Positions 24,717 to 33,968 of a stretch of 43,557 nt of DNA are shown here, in pieces. The notes beneath the pieces are model-generated. The model was not told the origin of the DNA. It made no database searches and saw nothing but the letters and a program-made list of their open reading frames with translations. The stretch is from positions 1 through 43,557 of the forward strand of contig JBJDXR010000025.1 of the NCBI GenBank assembly GCA_051866775.1, read 5' to 3'. Position 1 is the first letter of the stretch, and each line of letters opens with the position of its first letter. Both the position numbers and the translations under genes were made by a program. Source of the DNA: RUG626 sp051866775. Its GTDB lineage: Bacteria; Bacillota; Clostridia; Oscillospirales; Oscillospiraceae.

Positions 24717-25907
24717 TTATACATTTGGCTCATAAAAGCTTATGTACGAGCCTCCCTGCAATTTGGCATGAGAGCCGGTATTGGTGAGGCAGCCATCCTC
24801 CCCTATGCTATATACGGAAATATCCCCGCTTGCAAGACAGCTTGCTACAAGGAATCTGCCGTTGGGAGAAAGCGCCGCTCCCCTTGGCCATTCACCTTCA
24901 ATCGGTATATTTTGCTTGAGTGAGATTTTCCCTGTATTCTCATCGACCTCAAAAACCGCAACAGAATTAAAGCCGTGGGTTATACTGTACAAATATTTTC
25001 CGCTGGGATGTATACAAAAGCCCTGCTGTTCATGGTGGCTGTCGTCCATAGCATAATCAGCCGGAAGCGCGCTTACCGTGCAGATCTTCTCAATGCTGCC
25101 GTTCTCATCGTATTTTAAAGAGCTGACGGTCAGCTTATTATTGTGCGCGTGCTCATGGTTAACAAATATGTATGGCTTTGTCGGATGGAAAGCGCAGTAC
25201 CTGGGAGCGCAGCCCTCTTCATCAGTAAGCGCGCTGTTTAACAGCACAAGCTTTTTATTCTCTCTGTCAATAGTATAAAGATAAATTTTTCCGTCGCCCT
25301 TATCACAAACCGCAAAAAGTTTGCCTGACGGCGAAAATACCACACAATGCGGATGACAATTGCCAAGCCTTCCGAATCTGTCGTATAGAGGCGCATCGGA
25401 AACGTGCTTCTTGACATCCACAAGCTTCCCCATGGTCCCATCTTCATTCATCTCATAAAGCTCGACAACAGAATCGTTAAACGTCACATGCGGCTCAAAC
25501 TCTCCATCGGCGTTCTTTTCCAATCTGGTGGAATAATTAGGAGAGGAGTGGTGGGCAACGATCATAAACCTTCCGGTACTATCAAAATTAAGATAAGACG
25601 GGTTAGGACACAGAGTCTCTCTATGGAAAAGCTCGGTTATATCCCCTGTTTCAGGAGAGAGCCTATATCCATAAATACGCCCTGTGCTGAAATTAAAGCC
25701 CGGTATTTTCTCCACTTCATTGGAGATATAGAGAATATTATTCTTGGTATCAATGTGTGAGCAGTTGAAAGAAATATCGCTGTTAAGCTTTTTTAAAAAC
25801 TCAATCTCCCCGGTCTTGACATCAAACGAAAAGAGGCCGAGGCCCGGCGCACCGCCATGTTCCTTCCAAAGGCTCACGTACATAAAAATTTTGTCGTTTT
25901 TCAGCAT
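24717..25907 (-). CDS. Lactonase-family beta-propeller (6-phosphogluconolactonase YbhE-like)
   Basis: 396 aa with repeated blade motifs such as GKLFAVCDKGDGKIYLYTID, GKYLYSITHGFNSVAVFEVD and GRFLVASCLASGDISVYSI, the pattern of the seven-bladed Pgl/carboxy-cis,cis-muconate cyclase-like family. Members hydrolyse lactones or bind them. AGGAGG is 6 nt from the ATG. With two esterase-like genes next to it and an ABC importer upstream, a role in opening a lactone or ester from an imported compound is plausible; 6-phosphogluconolactonase itself is less likely in this context. Confidence 0.75.
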   Translation of the reverse strand: MLKNDKIFMYVSLWKEHGGAPGLGLFSFDVKTGEIEFLKKLNSDISFNCSHIDTKNNILYISNEVEKIPGFNFSTGRIYGYRLSPETGDITELFHRETLCPNPSYLNFDSTGRFMIVAHHSSPNYSTRLEKNADGEFEPHVTFNDSVVELYEMNEDGTMGKLVDVKKHVSDAPLYDRFGRLGNCHPHCVVFSPSGKLFAVCDKGDGKIYLYTIDRENKKLVLLNSALTDEEGCAPRYCAFHPTKPYIFVNHEHAHNNKLTVSSLKYDENGSIEKICTVSALPADYAMDDSHHEQQGFCIHPSGKYLYSITHGFNSVAVFEVDENTGKISLKQNIPIEGEWPRGAALSPNGRFLVASCLASGDISVYSIGEDGCLTNTGSHAKLQGGSYISFYEPNV

Positions 25908-25940
25908 AAATACCTCCTGTATTTTATTCTGCCGACAGGC

Positions 25941-26579
25941 TTATAGTTTTTTCTTTGGCGCCTTCGGATTCGCCGCGGTGCTGTAAACCACCTTTCTCTC
26001 AGTAATATAAAGCACCGCTGAAATTACTGCGCATACGGCATACCTCAACGAACACGAAACGGCTCCCCAGCCGGCAGTCCCGGCGTTAACCGCAACACAG
26101 ACAAGATCGGCTATAGCCAGTGCGGCAAAACCACAGCTAAGTCCTGCAGTGGATCTCCTGAAATGCTGTGTCATTGAACGGTATATATGTACAGTCATAA
26201 GCTTTTCCGAAGGCACATAGTAAACCAAGGCTATAAGCAGCCACAGCAGCAGGGCCAGACAGGCCGCCTGAAATACCCCTACATACCATGTACTGTTACT
26301 GATGACTCTGCTAACTGCCGCGGAACCGAACAACACACACAACACAATAAAACACAGGATGTAGAATATGCGCAGTATTATCCGGTTCCGGTCAGTAAGC
26401 TCCTGTTTGTAATAGTCGGCAGTATAAATACGTTTCAGTTTAAACCCTTTGCCGCCTTCTTTAGGGACCGCAACTTCATCAAATCCCTCAAAAAAGCGGG
26501 AGTACTTCCGCTCAGAGCCGCCCTGCTTCTTGCCGCCGTTTTCTCTGACGCTTTCTCCGGCGGAGTGCCTGAAAATCAT
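25941..26579 (-). CDS. Small four-helix membrane protein of unknown function
   Basis: 212 aa that I do not recognise. The first 60 residues are polar and basic (KYSRFFEGFDEVAVPKEGG, IYTADYYKQEL). Four membrane segments follow at about 67-90, 98-122, 144-166 and 172-192, and the C-terminus is a lysine-rich tail. GGAG precedes the ATG. It lies 22 bp after the last ATPase gene of the ABC importer and 33 bp before the lactonase gene, so it belongs to the same operon and may assist transport or signal substrate, but nothing in the sequence proves this. Confidence 0.7.
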   Translation of the reverse strand: MIFRHSAGESVRENGGKKQGGSERKYSRFFEGFDEVAVPKEGGKGFKLKRIYTADYYKQELTDRNRIILRIFYILCFIVLCVLFGSAAVSRVISNSTWYVGVFQAACLALLLWLLIALVYYVPSEKLMTVHIYRSMTQHFRRSTAGLSCGFAALAIADLVCVAVNAGTAGWGAVSCSLRYAVCAVISAVLYITERKVVYSTAANPKAPKKKL

Positions 26580-26601
26580 ATTTTGCTCCTTTAGTCAACG
26601 A

Positions 26602-27558
26602 TCAGGATATCGCGTTTACCCTGCAGCAGGACACAAAGTGGTCCTTTTCGACCTCAACAAGCTGCTGCGGCTGGCTGCACGCCTCAGTTGCATATGGGCA
26701 GCGTGCCGCAAAACGGCAGCCGGGCTTCGGGTTGATCGCTGATGTGATCTCACCCTTAAGCTGAACGCGCTGCATCGGATGGAAAATATCGGTTGATGGA
26801 ATTGCAGAAAGCAGCGCTTTTGTGTACGGGTGCAGATTATTTGTAAAAAGCTCCTTGGTTGAACACTTCTCAACAAGCTGTCCAAGATACATAACACAAA
26901 TGGAATCTGAGATATGTCTGACGACAGATAAGTCATGGGTCACAAACATATAAGACAGCCCAATATCATCCTGGAGGTCCATAAGCAGGTTAAGAACCTG
27001 CGCCTGAATAGATACGTCAAGCGCGGAAACAGGCTCGTCACAGACTATAAACTCGGGATTGAGCGCCAAAGCTCTGGCGATACCGACACGCTGACGGCGG
27101 CCACCGTCAAGCTCGTGGGGATACGCCTGGCGGAGACGGTTGTCTATTCCGACAAGCTCCATAAGGCGTGCCGCTTCATCATGCAGCTCATTTTTATTTT
27201 TGAACCGGCCTGAATGTTTAAGCGGCTCCATTATCGTGCTCTCTACACGCAGGCGCGGATTCAGAGAAGAATATGGATCCTGAAAAACGATCTGCATCTT
27301 TTCACGCGCATCCCGGAGCGCCTTGCCTTTTACGTGAGTTATATCCTTACCGTTGAGGAATATCTGGCCGTCAGTCGGCTCCTGAAGATGGATAATAGTT
27401 CTGCCGAGAGTGGATTTTCCACAGCCGGACTCGCCCACAACGCCTAGAGTCTCCCCTTTATTTATCGTCAGAGATATATCATCGACAGCGTGATTCACGC
27501 CGGAGGGAACCTTAAAATACTTTTTCAGGTTCTTGATCTCAAGTAATGTTTCAGCCAT
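26602..27558 (-). CDS. Peptide/nickel-type ABC transporter ATPase (OppF/DppF)
   Basis: 318 aa with Walker A GESGCGKST, Q-loop FQDPYSSLNP, Walker B FIVCDEPVSALD and the C-terminal oligopeptide-ATPase extension with CRFAARCPYATEAC. The signature loop reads LDGGRRQR rather than the usual LSGGQ(R)QR, so its serine and glutamine positions are changed. It pairs with the OppD-type ATPase 4 bp upstream to power the importer. Confidence 0.93.
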   Translation of the reverse strand: MAETLLEIKNLKKYFKVPSGVNHAVDDISLTINKGETLGVVGESGCGKSTLGRTIIHLQEPTDGQIFLNGKDITHVKGKALRDAREKMQIVFQDPYSSLNPRLRVESTIMEPLKHSGRFKNKNELHDEAARLMELVGIDNRLRQAYPHELDGGRRQRVGIARALALNPEFIVCDEPVSALDVSIQAQVLNLLMDLQDDIGLSYMFVTHDLSVVRHISDSICVMYLGQLVEKCSTKELFTNNLHPYTKALLSAIPSTDIFHPMQRVQLKGEITSAINPKPGCRFAARCPYATEACSQPQQLVEVEKDHFVSCCRVNAIS

Positions 27559-27561
27559 CTC

Positions 27562-28542
27562 TTAGTCCTCCTGCTTCTTGTGAATACAACTGCAAAAATG
27601 CCCCGGAGCTATCTCTGTCATGGGAATCGCACCGCTTCTGCATTCGTCCGTAGCCAACGGGCAGCGAGGAGCAAACTTACAGCCATCCGGAAGATTTGTG
27701 GGGTCAGGCATTGAGCCAGGAATCGGCTTGAGCCTGTCGGAATCTGAGTTCATACTTGGCAGAGAATCAAAGAGGCCGTGAGTATACGGATGAGTCGCAT
27801 GTACAAAAATCGATTTTTTATCTCCGTACTCAATAATTTGTCCTGAATATACGACTGCTACATAGTCGCTCGTTTCAGCCACAACACCCAGGTCATGGGT
27901 GATAAGAATCATTGATGTGTTGTTCTTGTCCCTCAGTTCCTTAATAAGATCAAGCACCTGTGCCTGAATAGTGACGTCAAGGGCAGTGGTTGGCTCATCC
28001 GCAAGCAGTAAATCCGGGTTGCAGGCCAGAGCCATCGCTATGACGACACGCTGCTTCATACCGCCGGAAAACTCAAACGGATACTCGCCGTATCGCGATG
28101 CGGGAATACCGACCATCTCCAGCATCTCTCCGGCTTTTTGCTTAGCTTCAGCTTTGCTGTAATCGTTGTGAAGCATAAGCCCTTCGGTGATCTGGTCACC
28201 CACGGTCTGAAGCGGGTTCAGTGCTGTCATCGGGTCCTGGAATATCATGGCTATTCTGTCGCCGCGTACCTTCAGCATTTCCTCCTCAGACAGTTTAAGG
28301 AGATCAGTCCCCTCAAGATAAATCTCACCGCCCATAAGCTTTGCGGGTGGATCCGGAAGGATTCTAAGGATTGATCTTGCTATTGTCGTCTTTCCTGCAC
28401 CGGTCTCACCAACCAGCGCCAAAGTCTTGCCGCGCTCCATATCAAAGGAAACGCCGTTAACAGCTTCTACAATCTTCTTCCCCGAGGTGTATATCACCTT
28501 AAGATTACGCACGGAGAGGAAAGCATTATTATTTTCTGACAT
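27562..28542 (-). CDS. Peptide/nickel-type ABC transporter ATPase (OppD/DppD)
   Basis: 326 aa with Walker A GETGAGKTT, a standard signature FSGGMKQR, Walker B LLLADEPTTALD and the C-terminal extension with CKFAPRCPLATDEC. GAGGAGG precedes the ATG. It lies 4 bp upstream of the second ATPase gene and 18 bp downstream of the permease gene, as in Opp/Dpp operons. Confidence 0.94.
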   Translation of the reverse strand: MSENNNAFLSVRNLKVIYTSGKKIVEAVNGVSFDMERGKTLALVGETGAGKTTIARSILRILPDPPAKLMGGEIYLEGTDLLKLSEEEMLKVRGDRIAMIFQDPMTALNPLQTVGDQITEGLMLHNDYSKAEAKQKAGEMLEMVGIPASRYGEYPFEFSGGMKQRVVIAMALACNPDLLLADEPTTALDVTIQAQVLDLIKELRDKNNTSMILITHDLGVVAETSDYVAVVYSGQIIEYGDKKSIFVHATHPYTHGLFDSLPSMNSDSDRLKPIPGSMPDPTNLPDGCKFAPRCPLATDECRSGAIPMTEIAPGHFCSCIHKKQED

Positions 28543-28560
28543 CTTATTTTCCTCCTCCGT

Positions 28561-29448
28561 TTACTTTCTCAGCTTCGGGTCAAGCGCATCGCGCAGACCG
28601 TCGCCAAGCAGGTTTATAGCAAGAATCGTTATTGCAATGAAAAGTCCTGGATAAAGCATCAGATAAGATGAGGTCAATATGTGCTGACGTGCATCCGAGA
28701 GCATTGCTCCCCACTCAGCCGTCGGCGGCTGAACGCCAAGGCCTATGTAGCTGAGAGACGCCGACATTGTCATTGTGCCCCCGATACTCATGGTTGTTGA
28801 AACGATCAGCGGCGATATTACGTTAGGCAGCATGTGCTTGAACATTATGCTGGGCTTAGAACAGTTGATGGACTCCGCCGCCTCCAGATACTCCTTTGAA
28901 CGCTCGGCAAGTATCTGTCCGCGAATAAGGCGTACACTTGAGGGAATTCCTCCGACTGTAAGAGCAAGGATTGTGTTGAAGAACCCCTTTCCAAGTGCCG
29001 ATGAAATCAGAATACAAAGCAGTATGGAAGGAAGTGAGGACCATACATCCATAAGGCGCATAATGATAGTCTCAACTATACCTCCGAAGTAACCGGCTAT
29101 ACAGCCAATCACAATTCCTATCATCGCCCCGAAGAGTGAGGCACAGATACCAACGGCAAGTGAATACCGTCCGCCGTAAAGAAGTCTTGAGAAAACGTCG
29201 CGGCCCATTGAATCCGTGCCCATGATGTGTTTAGAGCTGGGGGACTCAAGCATAGCCTTGACGTCGATGGCATTAGGCTCATAAGGTGCCAATAACGGTG
29301 CAAACACACAAATAAATATCATAACAACAAGGAGAACAGCGCCAAGCTTAGCACTGGGTGCCTCCACAGTGCGCTTTAACGTCTCCAGAAAAAAGGAGGA
29401 CTTTATTTCTTTTTCCGGCTTTGCAGCCGCAGCAGTTTTTGTAGCCAT
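28561..29448 (-). CDS. Peptide/nickel-type ABC permease (OppC/DppC)
   Basis: 295 aa. After a cytosolic N-terminus, the first membrane segment (LGAVLLVVMIFICVFAPLLAPY) is followed by the DppC-type HIMGTDSMGRDVFSRLLYGGR motif and then five more segments with the EAA-loop region LIRGQILAERSKEYLEAAE. It forms the membrane channel with the permease gene 2 bp upstream. Confidence 0.93.
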   Translation of the reverse strand: MATKTAAAAKPEKEIKSSFFLETLKRTVEAPSAKLGAVLLVVMIFICVFAPLLAPYEPNAIDVKAMLESPSSKHIMGTDSMGRDVFSRLLYGGRYSLAVGICASLFGAMIGIVIGCIAGYFGGIVETIIMRLMDVWSSLPSILLCILISSALGKGFFNTILALTVGGIPSSVRLIRGQILAERSKEYLEAAESINCSKPSIMFKHMLPNVISPLIVSTTMSIGGTMTMSASLSYIGLGVQPPTAEWGAMLSDARQHILTSSYLMLYPGLFIAITILAINLLGDGLRDALDPKLRK

Positions 29449-29450
29449 AG

Positions 29451-30395
29451 TTATTTTCTCCCTCCGCTGGAATATTTCGCCTTTATCCGCGGATCTATAA
29501 ACGCGTAAACAAGGTCAACAAGAAGCATAATTACTGCCGAAAATACAGCGAAAAACAGAACTGTTGACCTGATAGCGGGATAGTCTCTGCCGTTAACAGA
29601 TGTAAGCATGTAAGAGCCTATGCCCGGGATAGAGAAAACCGCTTCGATAACAACAGAACCCGCCACGATCTGAGACAGGCCATGGCCCAGAGAGGTTATA
29701 ACCGGCATAAGGGCATTCGGCAGCATGTGCTTATAAACGACCTTGCGCTCTGACTGGCCCTTGGAGCGGGCGGTGGTTATATAATCAGCACGAAAAACCT
29801 CAAGAATACTTGAACGCGTCTGACGGGAGTTATTGGCTATACCACCCAGACAGCTTGCCAGAACAGGCATAACAAAGCATTTCCAGCTGTCGATTCCATA
29901 GGAGGGCAGCCAATGAAGTTTAGATGTGAACAGCATGATCATCATCAGCGCCACCCAAAACGCCGGACAGGACACAAATATCATAGCAATGGTCATTGTG
30001 AGAGAATCCTGAATCTTGCCCTCATGGGTTCCGGCGAAGATACCAAGCAAAAGGCCGATGATAACGTTGAGGACCATGGCGGCAAGGCCGATGATCAATG
30101 TATACGGCAGCCTGTTCATAAATTCCTGCATAACGGGGACCTTATAGTTCCAAGACATCCCAAGATCAAACTTTATAAATGTCTGGTACATATATTTGCC
30201 AAGCTGCACCAGGTATGGATCATCCAATCCTAATTGTGTATGCAGTGCTGCAACATCTTCAGCAGTAGCCGTTCCGCCGAGCTGGTATTTTGCGGGGTCG
30301 CCCGGAGTGAAATAAAGTATAGTAAATATTACAAAAGCTGTAACTATCACTATAACTATAAGCCAGAGCAACCTTTCAACAATGTATCTGAACAT
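29451..30395 (-). CDS. Peptide/nickel-type ABC permease (OppB/DppB)
   Basis: 314 aa, six membrane segments, with the DppB opening YIVERLLWLIVIVIVTAFVIF, FTPGDPA and the EAA loop YITTARSKGQSERKVVYKHMLPNA. GGAG is 6 nt before the ATG. A strong hairpin separates it from the upstream binding-protein gene. Confidence 0.94.
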   Translation of the reverse strand: MFRYIVERLLWLIVIVIVTAFVIFTILYFTPGDPAKYQLGGTATAEDVAALHTQLGLDDPYLVQLGKYMYQTFIKFDLGMSWNYKVPVMQEFMNRLPYTLIIGLAAMVLNVIIGLLLGIFAGTHEGKIQDSLTMTIAMIFVSCPAFWVALMMIMLFTSKLHWLPSYGIDSWKCFVMPVLASCLGGIANNSRQTRSSILEVFRADYITTARSKGQSERKVVYKHMLPNALMPVITSLGHGLSQIVAGSVVIEAVFSIPGIGSYMLTSVNGRDYPAIRSTVLFFAVFSAVIMLLVDLVYAFIDPRIKAKYSSGGRK

Positions 30396-30414
30396 AACAT
30401 TCTCCTATTTATTA

Positions 30415-30447
30415 GACCGTGCAGCAGTATGAAACCGCTGCACGGTC
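30415..30447 (-). other. Strong intergenic hairpin after the binding-protein gene
   Basis: GACCGTGCAGC (30415-30425) pairs perfectly with GCTGCACGGTC (30437-30447) over an 11-nt loop. No T-run follows, so it is more likely an mRNA-stabilising 3' stem that keeps the binding-protein message abundant than a terminator. Confidence 0.75.
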
Positions 30448-30469
30448 AATGACTCTGCTAACTTACAAA

Positions 30470-32161
30470 TTAGTCAAGATAATAGGTGCAATCACCGAGA
30501 CGCAGGTCGCCAACACGGTTAGTAGCTATCTCAGCAATATCAGATGTGTGTACAAGGTTCGTAACATTGTAGCACATTGCATAGTAATAAGCATTGTCCA
30601 GAATGTAATCAAGGAACTCAGTCATGTTTTCATGAGTGTATCCTGCTGCGGTGTTACACTTTGCATAGTAATCAGTCAGGTTCTGGTCAACAAGGCCGCC
30701 GATAGTGGAGACTCCACCAAAGTCAGCAGTGTTGAAGGTACGGTTCCAAGCGCCGATAACGTTAGGACCGCCTGCTGTAGTAATGAATATATCATACTCA
30801 GTGTTATAAGGATCGTCCGTAAGCGTGGATACTGCAGTTGACTCCATGGTGTCAATATAAATGTCAATATTGATCTGTCCAAGCAGTCCCTGAACCATCG
30901 TAGCAATATTCTTAGAAATCTCATTGTTGCTGCAGATAAGCCTTACCTGCTCGCCGTTATATGAACTCTGGCTGAGGAAATCGGCGGCTTTTTCGGTATC
31001 ATACTCATTAATATAGCAATCATAGCCATCCCAAAGCTCATAATACTCAGAGAAAGCTGCGGAGGTAGGCGCTGTACATGCAGGACGGTTTGCTACTGTA
31101 GAGATAGCTTCATTATCAAGTGCATAGAAAACAGCCTTACGGAAGTTTATGTCGGACCAAATCGGGGAATTCATATTGCCCATCATGTAATAGGTCATAG
31201 ATTCAGGCTTTCTGTAGACGTCATACTGCTCGTCGTATTTGCCACCCTCCATAAAGTCAGGGATGTTTTCAACAGGAACGCCGGTAGCAAAGTCGATGCT
31301 GTTATTCTGGAGTGCGATTACCTGCTGCGCAGACTCCTTGATGCACTGAACGCGGATAGTCTCAACATTGGAGTGATGGCCAATCTCTATAAGATCCTCG
31401 TTGGTCTGCCAGTAATTGTCGTTAGCTTTGAGGACGCACTCTGAACCGGCGGTGAAGCTCTCTACATAATAAGGACCTGTTCCAACAGGCTCAGTAGCGA
31501 AGTTGCCGTTCTCATAAGCTTCCTGATCGAAAATTACGATGTTGCAGAGCGGCCACTCAAGCTCACATACACCGTCAATGACCTTGTTCCAGCAAAGACG
31601 AACGGTAAACTCGTCTATCTTCTCTATATGGTCAAACATTCCGGATTTGACCACGTAACCGGCAGCAAGCTGGGTCTCATATGAGAAAACAACGTCGTCT
31701 GCAGTGATTTGATTGCCCTGACAGTCGACTATGTAATCATAAATCTCTACATCCCAATATTCTGTGCCATCATCAGCATAGCCAATGGTGTAGTCCTTTG
31801 CAAGCACAGGATAATATCCGGAAGAGTCATAGTCGAAAAGTCCCTCATAGATATAGGGGTAAATATAGGGCTTGGAATCCTGCTTAACATTCCAAGGACT
31901 GCAGTCAAGCATGTCAGATGAGACAGCAATTATAATCTCAGGATAACGTTCGTCAGAATCCGCAGTTGTGGTACGTGTGGCATCAACTTCTTTGTTTTCT
32001 TGAATCGTATCGGTATTAGTGCTGATTGAATCCTGTTCTTTTCCGGAAGTGTCTTCTTTTCCTGAATCAGCCGGATCTTTTGACTCTTCCTTCGTACCGC
32101 AAGCGGTAAGAAGCGAGAGAACCATAAGTACGGCAAGTAGAAGTGCGAGATACTTTTTCAT
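30470..32161 (-). CDS. Peptide/nickel-type ABC substrate-binding lipoprotein (SBP family 5)
   Basis: 563 aa. A lipoprotein signal ends at LLTAC (Cys21), then a 50-residue linker rich in D, S, T and K, then a family 5 binding domain with YPYIYEGLFDYD, ITADDVVFSYE and EPVGTGPYYVESF. Family members bind peptides, nickel chelates, sugars or other small molecules; nothing in the sequence fixes the ligand. AAAGGATGG precedes the ATG. The gene starts 52 bp after the MATE gene and no terminator is visible there, so that exporter may share the transcript. Confidence 0.92.
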   Translation of the reverse strand: MKKYLALLLAVLMVLSLLTACGTKEESKDPADSGKEDTSGKEQDSISTNTDTIQENKEVDATRTTTADSDERYPEIIIAVSSDMLDCSPWNVKQDSKPYIYPYIYEGLFDYDSSGYYPVLAKDYTIGYADDGTEYWDVEIYDYIVDCQGNQITADDVVFSYETQLAAGYVVKSGMFDHIEKIDEFTVRLCWNKVIDGVCELEWPLCNIVIFDQEAYENGNFATEPVGTGPYYVESFTAGSECVLKANDNYWQTNEDLIEIGHHSNVETIRVQCIKESAQQVIALQNNSIDFATGVPVENIPDFMEGGKYDEQYDVYRKPESMTYYMMGNMNSPIWSDINFRKAVFYALDNEAISTVANRPACTAPTSAAFSEYYELWDGYDCYINEYDTEKAADFLSQSSYNGEQVRLICSNNEISKNIATMVQGLLGQINIDIYIDTMESTAVSTLTDDPYNTEYDIFITTAGGPNVIGAWNRTFNTADFGGVSTIGGLVDQNLTDYYAKCNTAAGYTHENMTEFLDYILDNAYYYAMCYNVTNLVHTSDIAEIATNRVGDLRLGDCTYYLD

Positions 32162-32213
32162 TGCTTTTCCATCCTTTTCTAAAAATTTTTTTATTAAAAC
32201 AGCTTACGCCGTT

Positions 32214-33602
32214 TTATACATTTTCAGAAGTACTTATAAGTGGCTTAATGATATTTTTATAGCCCCGGATGAACATACAGCCGGCAAGTACAAATGCGCA
32301 CGCATCTGCCAGCGGTATTGCCCACCATATCGCAGCAACATCAGCATATTTTGCGATTAGGTATATTACTGGGATCGGAAGCAGGCATCGAATAGCTGTG
32401 GACATCATATTTACAAGGCCATTTCCCATGGCTGTAAAGGTATGACCGATAAGCGTACAGCCGCCAGCAAAAACAAAACCGAGTGAAAGTATCCTGAGAG
32501 CCGGTATTCCAATGCTCCTCATTTTATCCTGGGCTGCAAAGAGCGATAATATCGGGCCAGGTATTGCAATAAACACCAGCATAAAGAAAACCATCATCGC
32601 AAGGCACACAACAGCGGTAATTTTCAAAGCATCGCGTATGCGGTCTCCCCTTTTTGCACCATATGCAAATCCAACAATCGGGATAAGCCCCTGCGTAAGG
32701 CCGTTGAGCGGCATGAAAACGAAGTTCTGAACCTTGTGATAAATTCCAAAGAAAGCGACACCGGTGGTCGAGAGAGCCTCAATACCGAGAATCATTTTGT
32801 TTATAATTATGGTCTGTACACTGCCCAAGGCCGTGGCAAGCATCGACGGGACTCCGACCTTGTATATTTTCCCGATTATGTCTCCGCGAAGCTTGAAGCC
32901 TTTAAACTCAAAGCGAATATCGTGATTAAGTTTGAAATTAAATATAAGTGCCACAGCGGCTGCAAGCCACTGTCCTGCGACTGTCGCTATCGCGGCTCCT
33001 TTGATTCCCATTGAGGGGATACCTGCAAAGCCGAAAATTAATATCGGGTCAAGGATACAGTTTGCAACGGCTCCGGATACCTGAGCGATCATACTAAGGA
33101 ACGTGTTTCCCGTGGCCTGAAGCATACGTTCCGCAGTTGTTGCAACAAATATTCCTAGACTGAACACCGTACAAATCCTGAGATATGTAACGCCCATTTC
33201 GAACAGTTCAGGATCATCTGTGTAGGAGCCAATAAATGTGGGAACAGCAAAAAAGCCTATAAGTACGAACAAAACGCTTGAAGCAACGGCGAGAAATAAT
33301 CCGTTGGTAGCAACACTTGAGGCCTCTGCCCTGTTGCCGGCGCCTATTGTACGGGAGAGCAGCGAGTTAATTCCAACACCAGTACCGATTGATACGGCAA
33401 GCATAAGCATCTGGATAGGAGACGCAAGAGATGTTGCACTGAGCGCCGCCTCGCTCAAGCGCGATACAAACACTGAATCGACCAGATTGTAAAGCGACTG
33501 TACCAGAAGCGAGATCACCATCGGCAGTGAAATGCTTGTTATCAGTTTTCCCATAGGCATATCTGCCATCTTATTGCTGCGCTGGATTTTTGCATTCTCC
33601 AT
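32214..33602 (-). CDS. MATE family efflux transporter
   Basis: 462 aa from an ATG preceded by TTGAGG (an ATG 21 bp further upstream is less well placed). About twelve membrane segments with ISLPMVISLLVQSLYNLVDSVFVSRLSE, typical of the NorM/DinF-like branch. It is distinct in sequence from the MATE protein at 18184-19551. It precedes the importer operon by only 52 bp, and its promoter at 33735-33763 may serve both. Confidence 0.93.
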   Translation of the reverse strand: MENAKIQRSNKMADMPMGKLITSISLPMVISLLVQSLYNLVDSVFVSRLSEAALSATSLASPIQMLMLAVSIGTGVGINSLLSRTIGAGNRAEASSVATNGLFLAVASSVLFVLIGFFAVPTFIGSYTDDPELFEMGVTYLRICTVFSLGIFVATTAERMLQATGNTFLSMIAQVSGAVANCILDPILIFGFAGIPSMGIKGAAIATVAGQWLAAAVALIFNFKLNHDIRFEFKGFKLRGDIIGKIYKVGVPSMLATALGSVQTIIINKMILGIEALSTTGVAFFGIYHKVQNFVFMPLNGLTQGLIPIVGFAYGAKRGDRIRDALKITAVVCLAMMVFFMLVFIAIPGPILSLFAAQDKMRSIGIPALRILSLGFVFAGGCTLIGHTFTAMGNGLVNMMSTAIRCLLPIPVIYLIAKYADVAAIWWAIPLADACAFVLAGCMFIRGYKNIIKPLISTSENV

Positions 33603-33734
33603 AATGTTTTGCCTCAACATCACCGGAATCTTTGCAGGATTAAGCTATACTTGAAAATATAAAATTTAAAGCACGGCTTATGTTTTTGTGCAAATTGTGA
33701 TTTTTTCCTTGTTTGTTATCGTATTTTCACGTTG

Positions 33735-33763
33735 ATTATGAACAATTATTATTATCAAGTCAA
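33735..33763 (-). promoter_or_regulatory. Promoter before the MATE/importer operon
   Basis: Minus-strand TTGACT (complement of 33758-33763) and CATAAT (complement of 33735-33740) with a 17-bp spacer. This gives a leader of about 120-130 nt before the MATE start; I see no riboswitch-like core in it. Confidence 0.6.
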
Positions 33764-33833
33764 TCCATTTTTATTTTGATTTATGCAAAATTAGAAACTG
33801 GCTATTTTTATGATAAGACCAAAAAAGCGGCCG

Positions 33834-33870
33834 CAAAAAAAGTCCTTTAACTGAAAAACTCAGCCAAAGG
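33834..33870 (-). terminator. Terminator after the tandem lysR genes
   Basis: On the minus strand CCTTT-xx-CTGA (33866-33870, 33860-33863) pairs with TCAG-xx-AAAGG (33851-33854, 33844-33848), interrupted by one small internal loop, and is followed by a run of seven T (33835-33841). It ends the transcript of the tandem lysR genes about 150 bp beyond their last stop. Confidence 0.6.
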
Positions 33871-33968
33871 CCCTAAAAGTCAGGAAAAAAAGATATTATA
33901 ATAACTTTTTTTAGTTATTTTTTTGTCAATGTCAAGGTCTATTTAATATATGTAAAATCACCGGATCA

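Noticed and set aside
33900..33919. Stem AATAACT/AGTTATT followed by a T-run, resembling a plus-strand terminator.
   Set aside because: The stem is almost all A-T, and no plus-strand gene lies upstream; it is probably an effect of base composition.
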